Source of the DNA: Eonycteris spelaea
Taxonomy: Eukaryota > Chordata > Mammalia > Chiroptera > Pteropodidae
DNA: 64,000 nt
Direction: 5' to 3'
Assembly: GCA_003508835.1 (NCBI GenBank)
Contig: PUFA01000653.1
Span: 62,001 to 126,000, forward strand
Part shown: positions 63,750-64,000 of the stretch, one piece after another
How positions within the stretch are numbered: position 1 is the first letter of the stretch
Layout of the letters: each line of letters begins with the position of its first letter
Translations under genes and position numbers: made by a program
Notes under the pieces: model-generated
Seen by the model: the letters and a program-made list of their open reading frames with translations, nothing else
Databases searched by the model: none
Told to the model about the DNA's origin: nothing

Positions 63750-64000
63750 TTTTTGTATGTATCTTTATTCATGATAGACGTAAAGAGCACCATAAATAAA
63801 ATAAATAGTTAAACATATAAAAATTAATTTAAATACATTATATTTTTCATAGCAATGTGTCTCAGAGAAGAATTAGATTTCTAGATTCTATCAGAGAGCT
63901 TAATTTAATATTAGGTATACCTCTAAAAAGCTAATGTATTTAATTTTTCAATATTTTTGGCTGAAAATATAGAAAATATCTTGATAATAAATCAGTAAAA

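Larger units (their letters stand above)
57247..64000 (+). repeat. Tandem repeat unit 4 (partial, cut by window end)
   Basis: Only the first 6.75 kb of the fourth unit is present. It is close to the other units until about 60380 and then differs by many small indels and substitutions, plus an insertion of about 82 bp near 63668. The VIP-like gene is cut inside intron 3. Confidence 0.97.
62161..64000 (+). pseudogene. VIP-like precursor, copy 4, multiply frameshifted and cut by window end
   Basis: Exon 2 is 62161-62270 (ATG 62169) and exon 3 is 63089-63175; exons 4-7 lie beyond the window. Exon 2 has the same one-base loss as copy 2 (CTTTTG) and a private one-base loss in TCGGCC, so translation stops at TGA 62253-62255 after about 28 residues. 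Exon 3 lost two bases (TCAAAATGC) and one base (CCTGAAATG). The splice sites seen are intact. Some private indels could be consensus errors, but substitutions occur alongside them. Confidence 0.8.

Noticed and set aside
1..64000. CRISPR array, prokaryotic operon or provirus as explanation of the periodicity
   Set aside because: The 19 kb unit contains a spliced vertebrate gene with CRE/TATA promoter and mammalian retroelements. There are no short regular spacers, bacterial genes or LTR-gag-pol structure.

Overview
This window is nuclear DNA of a placental mammal, probably a laurasiatherian and possibly a bat. The grounds are a spliced neuropeptide gene, mammalian L1 pieces in both orientations, hAT-Charlie-type DNA transposon remnants and AT-rich non-coding sequence. 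There is no bacterial or viral gene layout. The species guess is inference from repeat style only.

The dominant structure is a head-to-tail tandem array with a unit of about 19.07 kb. Unit 1 is 1-19070, unit 2 is 19071-38124, unit 3 is 38125-57246, and unit 4 (partial) is 57247-64000. The array continues beyond the right end, since the last gene is cut by it, and probably beyond the left end, since the window opens inside the L1 fragment found in every unit.

Each unit carries one plus-strand gene with the architecture of the vasoactive intestinal peptide gene (VIP, precursor of PHI/PHM and VIP). It has a CRE/TATA promoter, a non-coding exon 1, a signal-peptide exon 2, an N-terminal propeptide exon 3, a PHI/PHM-equivalent exon 4, a VIP-equivalent exon 5, a C-terminal exon 6 and a 3' UTR exon 7 with AATAAA. 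Promoter, signal peptide, exon plan and 3' UTR are plainly VIP-like. The two hormone segments are radically changed: both have lost the N-terminal His and the amidation glycine, and the VIP-equivalent 28-mer keeps only about 3 of 28 residues. The predicted product is a 149-residue secreted precursor. I read this as a tandemly amplified, neofunctionalised or decaying VIP paralog family, not as ordinary VIP.

Copies 1 and 3 have intact reading frames. Copies 2 and 4 share a one-base deletion in exon 2 that truncates the product at the end of the signal peptide, and copy 4 has further lesions. Copies 1/3 and 2/4 form alternating A/B/A/B sequence types across roughly 2 kb around exon 2. That suggests a ~38 kb dimeric amplification step or gene conversion.

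The ~10.7 kb between genes holds a GC-rich exon-like block with its own TGACGTCA site, a CCTT microsatellite, an AT-rich palindromic tract, and the 5' part of an antisense L1 about 2.2 kb upstream of the next promoter. Nothing else in the spacer is a convincing gene.
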